Of a stretch of 42,548 bases of DNA, positions 27,370 through 37,137 are shown one piece after another; position 1 is the first letter of the stretch, and the number at the start of each line of letters is the position of its first letter. Under the pieces are notes generated by a model. It ran no database searches. It was not told where the DNA came from and was given only the letters and a program-made list of their open reading frames with translations. Where the stretch lies: the IMG/VR virus record IMGVR_UViG_3300042562_000248, positions 1 through 42,548 of that record. One strand, given 5' to 3'. Source of the stretch: a virus. Made by a program: the position numbers and the translations under genes.

Positions 27370-28764
27370 ATGTCAGTATTGCCAACACCTGGGTTTTCAT
27401 TAACCCCATCGGCTGAAAGAAAAACTCTTTCAACCAATTATATTACAGATTTCAATTTCTTGAACCAGTATCTTCCTGATACTTACGAGAAAGAATTCGA
27501 ACGTTACGGAAATCGCTCAGTTGCATCTTTCTTAAGAGCAGTTGGAGCTGAAATGCCATCTAACTCTGACCTTATCAAATGGGCAGAACAAGGTCGTTTA
27601 CACACTAAATATGTAAACTGTGACTCTGACTCTGCTGCTGCTGTTGATGTAGCTACATTTACAGTTAACGATACTATCTCTGGTGGTATTGCTTTCAGAA
27701 AAGGTCAAACAGTTTTCTTGTCTGATAATGCAGTTGCTGCTAATTCAAACAAAGCAATCATTACTGATGTTGATTATACTGCTGGAACTTTTGATGTTGC
27801 TTATTACGAAGCTGGTGGACAAACATTTGGTACTTCTGCTGTAATCACTGCATTCGTTTATGGTTCTGAATTCAAAAAAGGAACTGAAGGAATGGAAGAA
27901 TCTCTTGAGTCAGTTGATGACATCTTCGAGAATAGCCCAATCATCATCAAAGATAAATATGCAGTATCTGGTTCAGATATGGCACAAATTGGATGGGTAG
28001 AAGTTACTACTGAAAACGGAGCTACTGGATACTTATGGTACATTAAATCTGAGCACGAAACTCGTTTGCGTTTTGATGACTACTTAGAAATGAGTATGAT
28101 TGAAGCCGTTCCTGCTGAAGCTGGTTCTGGAGCTGCTGCTGGTACTGGAGTAACTTACAAAGGTTCTGAAGGTTTGTTCTATTCTATCAATGACAGAGGA
28201 AATGTTTGGGGTGGTGGAAATCCAACTGCTTTAGTTGATTTTGATGCTATTATCCAAAGACTTGACAAGCAAGGAGCTATCGAAGAAAATGTATTGTTCT
28301 TGAACCGTCAGTTCTCTTTTGATGTTGACGATATGTTAGGAGCACAATCTTCTAATGCTGCTGGTGGAGTTTCTTACGGTTTGTTTGACAACGATAGAGA
28401 TATGTCATTAAACTTAGGTTTCACAGGTTTCCGTAGAGGTTATGATTTCTACAAAACTGACTGGAAATACTTAAATGATGCTACATTAAGAGGTGGTATT
28501 GTAGGTGGATCTGTTAATGGAGTATTAGTACCAGCTGGTTCTACTACAGTTTACGACCAAGTTCTTGGTAAAAACGCTAAACGTCCATTCTTACACGTAC
28601 GTTACAGAGCTTCTGAAACTGAAGACAGACGTTACAAAACTTGGATCACTGGTTCTGCTGGTGGAGCTTCTACTTCTAGCTTAGATGCTATGGAAGTTCA
28701 CTTCTTATCTGAAAGAGCTTTATGTACTTTAGGTGCAAATAACTTCTTCATCTTTGAAGCATAA
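27370..28764 (+). CDS. Major capsid protein, crAss-like (464 aa)
   Basis: Main shell subunit with HK97-type fold expected. The N-terminus has the crAss-like pattern LSTNYITDFNFLNQYLPD, then YEKEFERYGNRSVASFLRAV and WAEQGRLHTKYV (residues about 20-80). Length and position after the scaffold fit. Codon use differs from neighbours: many TTC, AAC, CGT and GCT codons and few AGA, which suggests selection for very high expression. A strong terminator follows 15 bases after the stop. Confidence 0.92.
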   Translation: MSVLPTPGFSLTPSAERKTLSTNYITDFNFLNQYLPDTYEKEFERYGNRSVASFLRAVGAEMPSNSDLIKWAEQGRLHTKYVNCDSDSAAAVDVATFTVNDTISGGIAFRKGQTVFLSDNAVAANSNKAIITDVDYTAGTFDVAYYEAGGQTFGTSAVITAFVYGSEFKKGTEGMEESLESVDDIFENSPIIIKDKYAVSGSDMAQIGWVEVTTENGATGYLWYIKSEHETRLRFDDYLEMSMIEAVPAEAGSGAAAGTGVTYKGSEGLFYSINDRGNVWGGGNPTALVDFDAIIQRLDKQGAIEENVLFLNRQFSFDVDDMLGAQSSNAAGGVSYGLFDNDRDMSLNLGFTGFRRGYDFYKTDWKYLNDATLRGGIVGGSVNGVLVPAGSTTVYDQVLGKNAKRPFLHVRYRASETEDRRYKTWITGSAGGASTSSLDAMEVHFLSERALCTLGANNFFIFEA

Positions 28765-28778
28765 TTAATACCTTAATA

Positions 28779-28807
28779 GGGGACACGGCGATAATCGCCG
28801 TGTTCTC
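28779..28807 (+). terminator. Rho-independent terminator after the capsid gene
   Basis: A 12-bp stem, GGGGACACGGCG with CGCCGTGTTCTC (two G-T pairs), short loop ATAAT, then TTATTTT. It lies 15 bases after the capsid stop codon and would limit read-through from the highly expressed capsid gene. Confidence 0.85.
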
Positions 28808-28838
28808 TTATTTTAATAAATAATTTAAATCTTATAAA

Positions 28839-29573
28839 ATGAAAAATGAATTAACGGATAAAGTATATATCCTAAAGAAAAAGAGTACGCCACTTACTTA
28901 TATGTTGGCATCAAGAAATACCCACAGAGCTGCATTATTGCACTTTGATGGAACTTCACAAAGAGCGTTACGATATGCAAGAAACCAAAAAAGCCCATTT
29001 GAGGATGAGCAGGATGGAAATGCTATCTTAGAACCTATTATCTTTGTGGATGGAGCACTAAGTGTTCCTAGAAATAATCCAGTTTTACAAAAATTCTTAG
29101 AAATTCACCCAGCTAATGGATCAATATTCGAAGAGGTTAATACAGAGAAGGATGCAAATTCTGATGTAGAGAAGTTATCTTCTGAATTAGATGCGCAGAT
29201 TGCGGCAAGAGATTTAAGTTTAGACTTACTTGAGGCTGTAGCTCGTGTATTACTTGGATCTAAGATTGAGAAGATGTCTACTGCTGAATTAAAGCGAGAT
29301 GTTTTTGTATATGCTAGAAGAAATCCAATTCAGTTCTTAGAGATGTTGAACGATCCAATGCTTCAACTTCAGAATACTTGCGCTAAATTCTTTGAGCATG
29401 ATATATTAAGACTGAAAAATAAAGGTAGAGATATTTATTATAACTTACCTTCCAATAAAAAGAAAGTTCTTACCGTACCATTCGGAGAAAATCATATTTA
29501 CATATTAGCGTCCTACCTTCAAACAGATGAGGGACTAGAGGTCTTACGACTACTAGAGAATCATGTTAAATAA
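28839..29573 (+). CDS. Conserved head-associated protein (244 aa)
   Basis: The protein starts MKNELTDKVYILKKKSTP. The N-terminal 100 residues follow a recurrent phage pattern: PLTYMLASRNTHRAALLHF, RALRYARNQKSPFEDEQDG, ILEPIIFVDGALSVPRNN, LQKFLEIHPANG. The C-terminal half is helical. Proteins with this pattern follow the capsid gene in related phages; the role is unknown, possibly capsid cementing or head completion. It lies between two terminators, so it forms its own unit. Confidence 0.65.
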   Translation: MKNELTDKVYILKKKSTPLTYMLASRNTHRAALLHFDGTSQRALRYARNQKSPFEDEQDGNAILEPIIFVDGALSVPRNNPVLQKFLEIHPANGSIFEEVNTEKDANSDVEKLSSELDAQIAARDLSLDLLEAVARVLLGSKIEKMSTAELKRDVFVYARRNPIQFLEMLNDPMLQLQNTCAKFFEHDILRLKNKGRDIYYNLPSNKKKVLTVPFGENHIYILASYLQTDEGLEVLRLLENHVK

Positions 29574-29578
29574 ATTAA

Positions 29579-29609
29579 TAAGCACCCTAAAAAATAGGGT
29601 GCTTTTTTT
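29579..29609 (+). terminator. Rho-independent terminator
   Basis: A perfect 9-bp stem AGCACCCTA/TAGGGTGCT (29581-29589 with 29595-29603), loop AAAAA, then a run of T to 29609. It ends the 244-residue gene and lies directly before the next promoter. Confidence 0.92.
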
Positions 29610-29612
29610 CAC

Positions 29613-29620
29613 TATCTTTG
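29613..29620 (+). promoter_or_regulatory. Promoter -7 box TATCTTTG for the connector/tail genes
   Basis: An exact TAnnTTTG box, placed 3 bases after the T-run of the terminator and 15 bases before the ATG at 29636. The terminator-promoter pair cleanly separates head and connector/tail transcripts. Confidence 0.65.
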
Positions 29621-29635
29621 TAAAAAGTTTTATAA

Positions 29636-30337
29636 ATGATAAATTCGGTTAGAAACACTGTATTGTCTGTGGTTAATAAGAATAACTTTGGGTATATTAC
29701 ACCTGAAGATTTTAACTTATACGCTAAACAGGCTCAGTTAGATATATTTGAGAACTACTTTTACCAGTATAATAATTGGGTAGTTAAACAGAATGCTAGA
29801 ATGTCTGGAAGTGGATATTCTGATTTAGTAAAATCATTAGAAGAAACGATTGATATATTTTCAACAACGGCTACATTAGCCTATGATTTACCATCTGGAA
29901 CGTTTGACATACCTACTGATTATTACTACTTAAATTCTATTAGATACAATAACACAAAGGAGATAGATAGAGTTACTCAAGATAAGTTGATGTATTTATT
30001 ATCATCAAATCTTACAAGTCCATCTACTATGTTCCCTGTGTACTCTATGGAAGGTGCTTCATTAACGATATATCCAAGTACTATTGACTCGTTAGTAAGT
30101 GCTCAATATGTTAGAATGCCAAAGGATCCAAAGTGGACTTATTATCAATTAATGTCAGGTGGTGCTCCATTATTTAATCAAACAGATCCTCTTTACCAAG
30201 ACTTTGAGATACCATACTCTGATGAACCTTTATTGGTAGCTAAAATACTACAATACGCAGGTATATCTATTAGAGAGGCTGATGTATATGCGTTTGCTAC
30301 TTCGGAAGAAACTACTAACAAACAAACAGAGGGATAA
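29636..30337 (+). CDS. Putative head-tail connector (ring) protein 1 (233 aa)
   Basis: The protein starts MINSVRNTVLSVVNKNNF. Residues 1-40 have the helical start typical of connector adaptors (GYITPEDFNLYAKQAQLDIF), followed by a beta part with DLPSGTFDIPTDYYYLNSI and VYSMEGASLTIYPSTI, and a C-terminal helix. Position after the capsid genes and before the large tail protein fits a ring protein docked under the portal, as in crAss-like virions. Which ring it is cannot be told from sequence. Confidence 0.65.
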   Translation: MINSVRNTVLSVVNKNNFGYITPEDFNLYAKQAQLDIFENYFYQYNNWVVKQNARMSGSGYSDLVKSLEETIDIFSTTATLAYDLPSGTFDIPTDYYYLNSIRYNNTKEIDRVTQDKLMYLLSSNLTSPSTMFPVYSMEGASLTIYPSTIDSLVSAQYVRMPKDPKWTYYQLMSGGAPLFNQTDPLYQDFEIPYSDEPLLVAKILQYAGISIREADVYAFATSEETTNKQTEG

Positions 30338-30338
30338 T

Positions 30339-31256
30339 ATGGCTTACTTAAACGGTTATCAATACTATGAAAATTCTGGTAATAATCCTGAGAATGAAAA
30401 CTGGGGTTCTTACCAATACATATCACTATCTGACCTAGTAAACAATTTTATGTTGATGTATGTTGGAAATGACAAATTAATAAATAACGTTAGTAAATAT
30501 AATATTTTATTCCATGCTAAGCGTGGTATCCAAGAGATAAATTATGATGCATTAAAGGAAATAAAGATTCTTGAGATTAGTATTTGTGATGATTTAAAAT
30601 TTGTTCTGCCAAACAATTATGTTAACTATGTTAGAATGTCTTTATACAAGAACGGAATACTTAGACCTCTTTCTGAGAATATACAGGCGAATTATAGTAA
30701 TAGTTATTTACAAGATAATAACTGTAGAGTATTATTTGACCAGAATGGCGATGTTTTAGAGGGTACGTCCATATTAGACTATGACAGAATTAATGATCAA
30801 GTAAGAACAATCTATCTAGGAGAGGGTAAATTCTCTGGTAGAGAGGGATACAACATTGACGGAAGATGGTACTTTGACTATAATGTCGGTTCTCGTTTTG
30901 GTTTAAATACAGAGACAGCAAACTCAAATCCTACGTACAGAATAGACAAGCAATCAGGAGTAATTAATTTTAGTTCTGGAATGGCTGGGGAGCTATGTAT
31001 TTTAGAGTACATTTCTGATGGTATGGAGGGTGGAGACGATGCCGAGGTTCAAGTAAACAAACTTGCTGAAGAGTTTATGTATGCTTATATAAGGTATGCT
31101 GTATTGAATAATAAAACAGGAGTACAAGAATATATCGTACAACGTGCTAAGAAGGACAAAACAGCCCTTTTAAGAAACGCAAAAATAAGATTGAGTAATA
31201 TGCACCCTGGAAGATTATTGATGAATCTGAGAGGTAAAGACAAATGGATAAAATAG
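30339..31256 (+). CDS. Putative head-tail connector (ring) protein 2 (305 aa)
   Basis: I chose the ATG at 30339 (start MAYLNGYQYYENSGNNPE), one base after the upstream stop; a longer frame overlaps the previous gene by 56 bases and is unlikely. The pattern ISLSDLVNNFMLMYVGND, then FHAKRGIQEINYDALKEIK and LPNNYVNYVRMSLY is that of a phage connector/tail tubular type protein. The C-terminal helix ends NMHPGRLLMNLRGKDKW. It immediately precedes the 1452-residue tail protein. Confidence 0.7.
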   Translation: MAYLNGYQYYENSGNNPENENWGSYQYISLSDLVNNFMLMYVGNDKLINNVSKYNILFHAKRGIQEINYDALKEIKILEISICDDLKFVLPNNYVNYVRMSLYKNGILRPLSENIQANYSNSYLQDNNCRVLFDQNGDVLEGTSILDYDRINDQVRTIYLGEGKFSGREGYNIDGRWYFDYNVGSRFGLNTETANSNPTYRIDKQSGVINFSSGMAGELCILEYISDGMEGGDDAEVQVNKLAEEFMYAYIRYAVLNNKTGVQEYIVQRAKKDKTALLRNAKIRLSNMHPGRLLMNLRGKDKWIK

Positions 31257-31257
31257 T

Positions 31258-34200
31258 ATGGCAAACCAATCTGATATTAATGGCAGCATTGAAGTAAATT
31301 TCTTAGCTGGTAAAATGAACAAGGATTTTGACGAGAGGGTTGTTCCTCCTGGTCAATATATTGACGCATTAAACATTAGGATTGGCTCAAGCGAAGGAAA
31401 TAGCGTTGGAGCATTAGAAAATTCTAAAGGAAATACTCAGCTTACAGATATTAGATACCAAGACAACGCATTAGGTAAAGATGCTAGATGCATTGGATCT
31501 TATGAAGATGGTTCTAACGAAACATTATACTGGTTTATATGTGATCCAGGTAATGTAGATATGATATTATCTTATAACACCAACAATAACGTAATAGTAT
31601 ACCATATAGTATCTACAACAGTTTTAAATTTTAGTCTAGATTACCTTATAAATGGCATAAATAAGATTGACGACTTATTATTTTGGACCGATAACTTAAA
31701 TCCTCCAAGAAAAATAAATATAACAAGGAGTTATACTCATCCTGTGCTTTATGTAGATCAAATATCTGAGGATGACATATCTGTTATTGTAGCTCCTCCA
31801 TTAGAGGCACCTTCATTACAGCTTTACAACCAAGCTGGAGAAGAAAACTATATCACCGAGAGGTTCATATCGTTTGCATACCGTTATAAGTACAAGGACA
31901 ACGAGTATAGTGCGTTATCACAGTTTAGTGAGATAGCGTTTGAGCCAGGAAACTTTGAGTTAGATTACTCTACATTCGACAATAAAGCAATGCAGAATAT
32001 ATTTAATTCTGTAAATATATCATTTTACACTGGGGATAAACACGTAATTGGTATTGATTTATGTTTTAAACTATCTGACTCAAATATTATAAATGTAATC
32101 GAGAGGTATAAGAAGTCTGAGCAAGGATGGCTTGATGGAGAGACTCAAACTATATCATTTAATAATAGAAAAATATATACTACTCTCACTGAGAGTGAGT
32201 TACTTAGATTATATGATAATGTTCCTAGAACCGCTAAGTCTCAGACTACAATGGGTAATAGGTTGGTATATGGTAACTATGTTGATGGATATAACATTGA
32301 AGACGCATTAGACTATTCATTAGACTTAATAGTCGAAGATATTGCATATAAGGTTAATGGTGTAGATTATTCTGATGGAATTAATTATACTATAAACCCT
32401 CTTTTAACAGAAACTATTGAGTACTCTAAAATAGATATAGACTTAACTGGAGCTTCTTTAGTTAACGGCTCGTTCTTAACAATATCATTTAATTTAGTTC
32501 ACTCATCTTTTGGTGGAAGTCCGTTATATACTGATGATAACCCACCGTTAAATAGCTTTTCTAAGGACTTTGTATTTAGTTTTCAAAGGGACTATGTAAA
32601 TGTAAATGATTTGGCTACAAGTCAAGAATTTATAGACGCTATATATACTCACGAACCATACGCTAGCGCGTGCTCTGGATTTTCAATAACCGACCTATTT
32701 AATTGTTCTATAGTTACTGAAACTGGATGGAGCGAGGTAGGTAGTGGTATAGTAAGTGTCGATGGTGGATTCCAAATAACAGCTATTGGAGATATATTGA
32801 GTATACAAGTTCCAGCAGTAAAGTTTACTATAGAGGACCCGTTAAATCCTGGTGTATTTTTATTTGCGTACGAGTATTTTTTAAATTCAAGCACTCAATC
32901 TACATTCTCACTTACTGGAGCAAAAAGAAGTTTACATAGTAATAGAGATTACGAGGTTGCTATAGTTTATATGGATGAGTATAATAGAAGTTCTACTGCG
33001 CTTGTAAATACAAATAATACTGTTTTTATACCAGCTAATAATTCTGACAAAAAAAATTCTATAAAGGCAACTATATTTAATAATCCTCCGTCTTGGGCGA
33101 CTAGGTATAAGTTTGTAGTAAAACCTTCTAAGACATTATATCAAACCATATATACCAATTCTTTTTTTATTGAAGATACTGGAGTAACTTGGTTTAAATT
33201 AGATGGGGATAATAGAAGCAAGGTTCAAGATAATGCTACTCTTGTAGTAAAGGCAGATACTAGCGGAATAATTAATGAATTAATAAAAACTAAGGTTCTA
33301 GCACTTGAGTCTAAATCTAGAGACTTTATCCTTAATAATAAAGACGAAAATGGAGATGATATAGTTGAACCAGCTGGACTATATATGAAGCTAAAGCCTT
33401 CTAATTTTGCTGCTGAATATCAAGAAAATTCATTTATAGATAGAGGAAATGTATCTGCGGCTGCAAATTATGCTATTATAGCGTACCCATGTCATATACC
33501 AAATAAAAATTATATACCAGCCGATCCAATAAGCCCTACTAACTATCCAAATACAATATATACCATACCTGCTGGAAGTACTATAAATATAAATTTAAGA
33601 GTATATAGGTACGCTGGAATATCTTGTTCATCAAGAGACTATTTGTTGCAAAATACGTATATAGCTTCTAATGATTACATGGATATGTATGATTTTATTA
33701 CTAGACAAAACATAGACTTAACTGTTGGAACTGAATCTGGAGCTACTGAAAACGATAATGTATTTAATTCTATACTAGGAGACTTTAATACTCCTAACAT
33801 ACTTCCTGTAATAGAAAATACAAATCAGTATCAATTCTTTAAGGATGATATTAATAACGCACTATATTTGATGTGTAGAAGCGGAACCCCAAACTGTGCT
33901 CCAGCTGCTGGTATAGACTTTATAGTAAAGGTACCTCAATCTAGAGTGTCCTGTGAAATTACAGTTCAAAGAGCCACTTCTTTATTAGTATTCGAAACAG
34001 AAGCTGAAGATGCTGATGGTGAGATATACTATGAAGGGAGTGATAATTTTACTATTGTAAATGGTCTGCATTCTGGAAATATTTCTAATCAAACATCTAC
34101 AACTCCAGCAGTAGTTGACTTAAACTTCTTTAACTGTTTTACGTTTGGAAATGGTGTTGAGAGTTATAAGATAAATGATTCGCTTATAGGTTCTCCTTTC

Positions 34201-35616
34201 TATTTAGGAAGTAGAGTTACTGCTGTATCTCAGGAGGAATTTAAGAAGGCCGACAGATATGCTGGACTTACATATAGTGGAATATATAATGCTGAAACAA
34301 ATATAAATAAACTGAATGAGTTTAACCTTGCCCTTTCTAACTGGAAGGATTGTGAGAAATCATTTGGACCAATAAATAAACTATTTGCTCGTAAGACTGA
34401 TTTACTTGTACTTCAAGAGGATAAAATATCTTATGTACTAGCTGGTAAGAACTTACTTTCTGATGCTGCCGCTGGAGGTGCTATTGCTTCTATTCCTGAA
34501 GTTCTTGGAACTCAGATGTCTAGAGTTGAGGACTATGGTATTAGTAATAACCCTGAGAGTTTTGCATCTCGTGGAAGCGAAGTATTCTTTACTGATTCTA
34601 AACGTAATGCTGTATTGAATTTAAAAGGAAGTTCTGGAGCTAATGCTCAGAGTTATGCTGGAGAAGAGCTTGCTGTAATATCGAACTATGGATTAAAGAA
34701 CTGGTTTAGAGACGAGTTTAAGAATACATTCAATAACCAAAAGATTGGTGGATTTGATCCGTATATGAATGAGTACGTTTTATCAAATAATAATCAATCA
34801 TTTCCTATATCTCCTGATATTTATCAGTGTAACACATCTATATCTAGACAGTTTATATTTGACACCTATACCTACGAAGTAGAGGTTGGAGATGCGCTAG
34901 GTGATGTATCTGTTTATTATGACGTTACAGTAGGGTCTGCAAACATATTTGTAACATACAACTCAGTAGAGGTTATTAATGAAGAGATTACAGGAAATGG
35001 AGTTTATGTTTTTTATAAAGACTCAATAAATCCTAATACAGTAACAATTACTATAGAGTGCCTTGAGGAGTCTTCTTATACAATAACAACCGAGTGTCCT
35101 TTTATAGAAGAGCTTACGTTAGTTAGGATAGTGTACAACTCACCAGCTGTAGAGGGACAGACAATTCACAACAACTTTAATTGGTCACTTGGCGGGGTCA
35201 GTAGCGTATATAATGTAGACTACGTGTTGCTTGAGGCTGACGGAGTATCTGTCTATGATTTAATGACTGGTCAACCATCTATTGGAGTTATTCCAGTTAA
35301 TGGAAGTACCGTTAAGATGCAATATAATAAGCTTTTTACAGACGATTTCTTATTTAACCCATCTAGACACGGATTTAAATACTTAGCATCTAATACTCTT
35401 TATTCTGACACCGATAAAGATATACTATACCCACTACTAAATACTTGCACTCCTATACTAAACCCTTCTACTGGAATATACGAGTCTTCATTTGTATACG
35501 ATAACTCATTGGGTAATCAGTACTTATATCTAGTGTGGGATTATACAGATTCTTTTGAGATTGAGCTATGTTATGATGACATAAGTATATCGAATGCGTG
35601 TGATTGTATAATTTAA
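31258..35616 (+). CDS. Large tail stabilisation/muzzle-type protein, crAss-like (1452 aa)
   Basis: The protein starts MANQSDINGSIEVNFLAG. Residues 14-60 carry the signature KMNKDFDERVVPPGQYIDAL, then NIRIGSSEGNSVGALEN, seen in the big tail protein of crAss-like and related podoviruses. The body is beta-rich with many Asn/Ser/Thr and includes a region near residues 1040-1160 (ADRYAGLTYSGIYN, LFARKTDLLVLQEDKISYVL) that is also conserved in type. The end is Cys-rich (ELCYDDISISNACDCII). It probably forms the long tail barrel or muzzle. Confidence 0.82.
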   Translation: MANQSDINGSIEVNFLAGKMNKDFDERVVPPGQYIDALNIRIGSSEGNSVGALENSKGNTQLTDIRYQDNALGKDARCIGSYEDGSNETLYWFICDPGNVDMILSYNTNNNVIVYHIVSTTVLNFSLDYLINGINKIDDLLFWTDNLNPPRKINITRSYTHPVLYVDQISEDDISVIVAPPLEAPSLQLYNQAGEENYITERFISFAYRYKYKDNEYSALSQFSEIAFEPGNFELDYSTFDNKAMQNIFNSVNISFYTGDKHVIGIDLCFKLSDSNIINVIERYKKSEQGWLDGETQTISFNNRKIYTTLTESELLRLYDNVPRTAKSQTTMGNRLVYGNYVDGYNIEDALDYSLDLIVEDIAYKVNGVDYSDGINYTINPLLTETIEYSKIDIDLTGASLVNGSFLTISFNLVHSSFGGSPLYTDDNPPLNSFSKDFVFSFQRDYVNVNDLATSQEFIDAIYTHEPYASACSGFSITDLFNCSIVTETGWSEVGSGIVSVDGGFQITAIGDILSIQVPAVKFTIEDPLNPGVFLFAYEYFLNSSTQSTFSLTGAKRSLHSNRDYEVAIVYMDEYNRSSTALVNTNNTVFIPANNSDKKNSIKATIFNNPPSWATRYKFVVKPSKTLYQTIYTNSFFIEDTGVTWFKLDGDNRSKVQDNATLVVKADTSGIINELIKTKVLALESKSRDFILNNKDENGDDIVEPAGLYMKLKPSNFAAEYQENSFIDRGNVSAAANYAIIAYPCHIPNKNYIPADPISPTNYPNTIYTIPAGSTININLRVYRYAGISCSSRDYLLQNTYIASNDYMDMYDFITRQNIDLTVGTESGATENDNVFNSILGDFNTPNILPVIENTNQYQFFKDDINNALYLMCRSGTPNCAPAAGIDFIVKVPQSRVSCEITVQRATSLLVFETEAEDADGEIYYEGSDNFTIVNGLHSGNISNQTSTTPAVVDLNFFNCFTFGNGVESYKINDSLIGSPFYLGSRVTAVSQEEFKKADRYAGLTYSGIYNAETNINKLNEFNLALSNWKDCEKSFGPINKLFARKTDLLVLQEDKISYVLAGKNLLSDAAAGGAIASIPEVLGTQMSRVEDYGISNNPESFASRGSEVFFTDSKRNAVLNLKGSSGANAQSYAGEELAVISNYGLKNWFRDEFKNTFNNQKIGGFDPYMNEYVLSNNNQSFPISPDIYQCNTSISRQFIFDTYTYEVEVGDALGDVSVYYDVTVGSANIFVTYNSVEVINEEITGNGVYVFYKDSINPNTVTITIECLEESSYTITTECPFIEELTLVRIVYNSPAVEGQTIHNNFNWSLGGVSSVYNVDYVLLEADGVSVYDLMTGQPSIGVIPVNGSTVKMQYNKLFTDDFLFNPSRHGFKYLASNTLYSDTDKDILYPLLNTCTPILNPSTGIYESSFVYDNSLGNQYLYLVWDYTDSFEIELCYDDISISNACDCII

Positions 35617-35629
35617 TAAAAATAAATAA

Positions 35630-35977
35630 ATGGCATACTATATAGATACAGACAATTTTTCTACTGCAACAGCGGTATGGACTGACTCTATTTTAACTAT
35701 CAAGGCTTCTGATGGATACTACTCATTTACAGGTAGTTATAGACAACAACTTGATGGTTTTCTTTTGGAACTAATGGAGTGTCCAACCATACCTCCTATA
35801 CCCTGTATTGAGTATATGGTACAAACAGATGAATTTCCTGCCACGTTAGAGTATAATGATTGTAATGGGCTTCCAGTTTCTATGAACCTGACTTCTTTTC
35901 AAACTATAAATGTTTGCGCACAGGAGGGTACTATATTTGCTACTGGAGCTATAATTAGTTTAATCGGAATTTGTTAA
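35630..35977 (+). CDS. Cys-containing beta-rich virion-type protein (115 aa)
   Basis: The protein starts MAYYIDTDNFSTATAVWT. It has five Cys residues in C-P-T-I...C-I-E, YNDCNGLPVSM, NVCAQEG and a final GIC. The YNDCNG...C..G pattern recurs in small crAss-like tail proteins, and the Cys-rich end of the neighbouring 1452-residue protein suggests they associate. Exact role unknown. Confidence 0.6.
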   Translation: MAYYIDTDNFSTATAVWTDSILTIKASDGYYSFTGSYRQQLDGFLLELMECPTIPPIPCIEYMVQTDEFPATLEYNDCNGLPVSMNLTSFQTINVCAQEGTIFATGAIISLIGIC

Positions 35978-35978
35978 T

Positions 35979-36722
35979 ATGGAAAACACACTAGCATTCA
36001 GTAACGATAGTCAGGGATGGACCTCATTTTTCTCTTATATACCAGAGAATATGATTGGTATGAACTCTTATTTTTATTCATTTAGCAATGGAAATCTGTA
36101 TCGTCATAATACTAATGAAACAAGAAATAAGTTTTATAATGTACAGTATACATCTAAGATAACGACTGTATTTAATGTAGATCAGGGATCTGTTAAGAAT
36201 TTTAATACCATATCATTAAATAGTGAGGATAGTTGGAACTGCAATATACTTACTGATTTATCCACTGGATTTATTGATCAGTCATATTTCGAATTAAAGG
36301 AGGGGGATTATTTTGCTTATATAAGAAGTAATGCAAATACTCAAGATTTAAACTTGCGTTCAACTCAGGGCATAGGTGTTCCAGTATCTATAAATAGTAC
36401 TGTTCCAGCTGCCGTGGTAGTTACATTTGGATATGATCTAGGTAGTATAATAACTATTGGCGCTAATGCGTATAAGAACAATGCGGGAGTTCCTTTGAAG
36501 CTAGGTAAAATAATAAATAAGACAAATACAACAATAACAATAAACACAACTGGCGGTGGTAATATACCATTGGTAACAGACTTTATATTTTATTTCCAAA
36601 ACTCAATTGCTGAATCTTATGGTGTTCGTGGATACTATATGCAGATTGAATTAGAGAATGATAATACATCAAGGGTAGAGATGTTTTCTATAGGAAGTAA
36701 CATATTCAAAAGTTATCCTTAA
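35979..36722 (+). CDS. Conserved tail protein (247 aa)
   Basis: The protein starts MENTLAFSNDSQGWTSFF. The first 70 residues follow a recurrent phage tail pattern: QGWTSFFSYIPENMIGMN, then YFYSFSNGNLYRHN, RNKFYNVQYTSKITTVFN. The remainder is beta-rich, with YFAYIRSNANTQDLNLRS. Probably a tail component interacting with the large tail protein. The next gene has its own promoter. Confidence 0.65.
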   Translation: MENTLAFSNDSQGWTSFFSYIPENMIGMNSYFYSFSNGNLYRHNTNETRNKFYNVQYTSKITTVFNVDQGSVKNFNTISLNSEDSWNCNILTDLSTGFIDQSYFELKEGDYFAYIRSNANTQDLNLRSTQGIGVPVSINSTVPAAVVVTFGYDLGSIITIGANAYKNNAGVPLKLGKIINKTNTTITINTTGGGNIPLVTDFIFYFQNSIAESYGVRGYYMQIELENDNTSRVEMFSIGSNIFKSYP

Positions 36723-36728
36723 ATTTAG

Positions 36729-36736
36729 TATCTTTG
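36729..36736 (+). promoter_or_regulatory. Promoter -7 box TATCTTTG, nearly leaderless
   Basis: An exact -7 box starting 6 bases after the 247-residue gene, with only TACG between it and the ATG at 36741. A third clear case of an almost leaderless arrangement. Confidence 0.55.
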
Positions 36737-36740
36737 TACG

Positions 36741-37136
36741 ATGCACGAGTGTAGGTTAGAAAATAGAGATACTTACTATGAAACACTAGTAAAATGGTGG
36801 ATAAGATGGGATTTCCCAGTACTCGAAAAGACATCGTTACCACATAGAATATTCGTGGTTAGTACAGAAGGAATTGATTTGTATGCGGCTCCAGTTTATG
36901 TTAGTGATTCTGCCTGGTGCTGGATTGGCTTTATAACTGGAAATAAAGACGCAGAGAAGAAGTACAGAAAGAACGCTCTTAATTTTTTGCTTTACAACAC
37001 AGAGCAATATATGAAAAGCATAGGATATGACCTTATTATGACAGTAAGTAGTAATCCAGTATTAAAGAAATTATTTGAAGATGCAAATTACATGTCATCT
37101 TCTAAAAACATTGTTGAATATATAAAAAAGATATAA
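36741..37136 (+). CDS. GNAT-like acetyltransferase-fold protein (131 aa)
   Basis: The protein starts MHECRLENRDTYYETLVK. The sequence WWIRWDFPVLEKTSLP, IDLYAAPVYVSDSAWCWIGF, RKNALNFLLYNTEQYMKSIG, then NPVLKKLFEDANYMSSS fits a GNAT fold with the C-terminal 'GY' strand (residues about 50-125). Small GNAT-like proteins of this kind are a regular part of crAss-like tail modules. No target is known; the Q/RxxGxG/A acetyl-CoA loop is weak, so it may not be an active enzyme. Confidence 0.65.
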   Translation: MHECRLENRDTYYETLVKWWIRWDFPVLEKTSLPHRIFVVSTEGIDLYAAPVYVSDSAWCWIGFITGNKDAEKKYRKNALNFLLYNTEQYMKSIGYDLIMTVSSNPVLKKLFEDANYMSSSKNIVEYIKKI

Positions 37137-37137
37137 T

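Noticed and set aside
30282-31256. Connector protein with a 19-residue N-terminal extension
   Set aside because: The extension overlaps the previous gene by 56 bases; the ATG at 30339 follows the stop directly and starts a typical MAYLNGYQYYE sequence.
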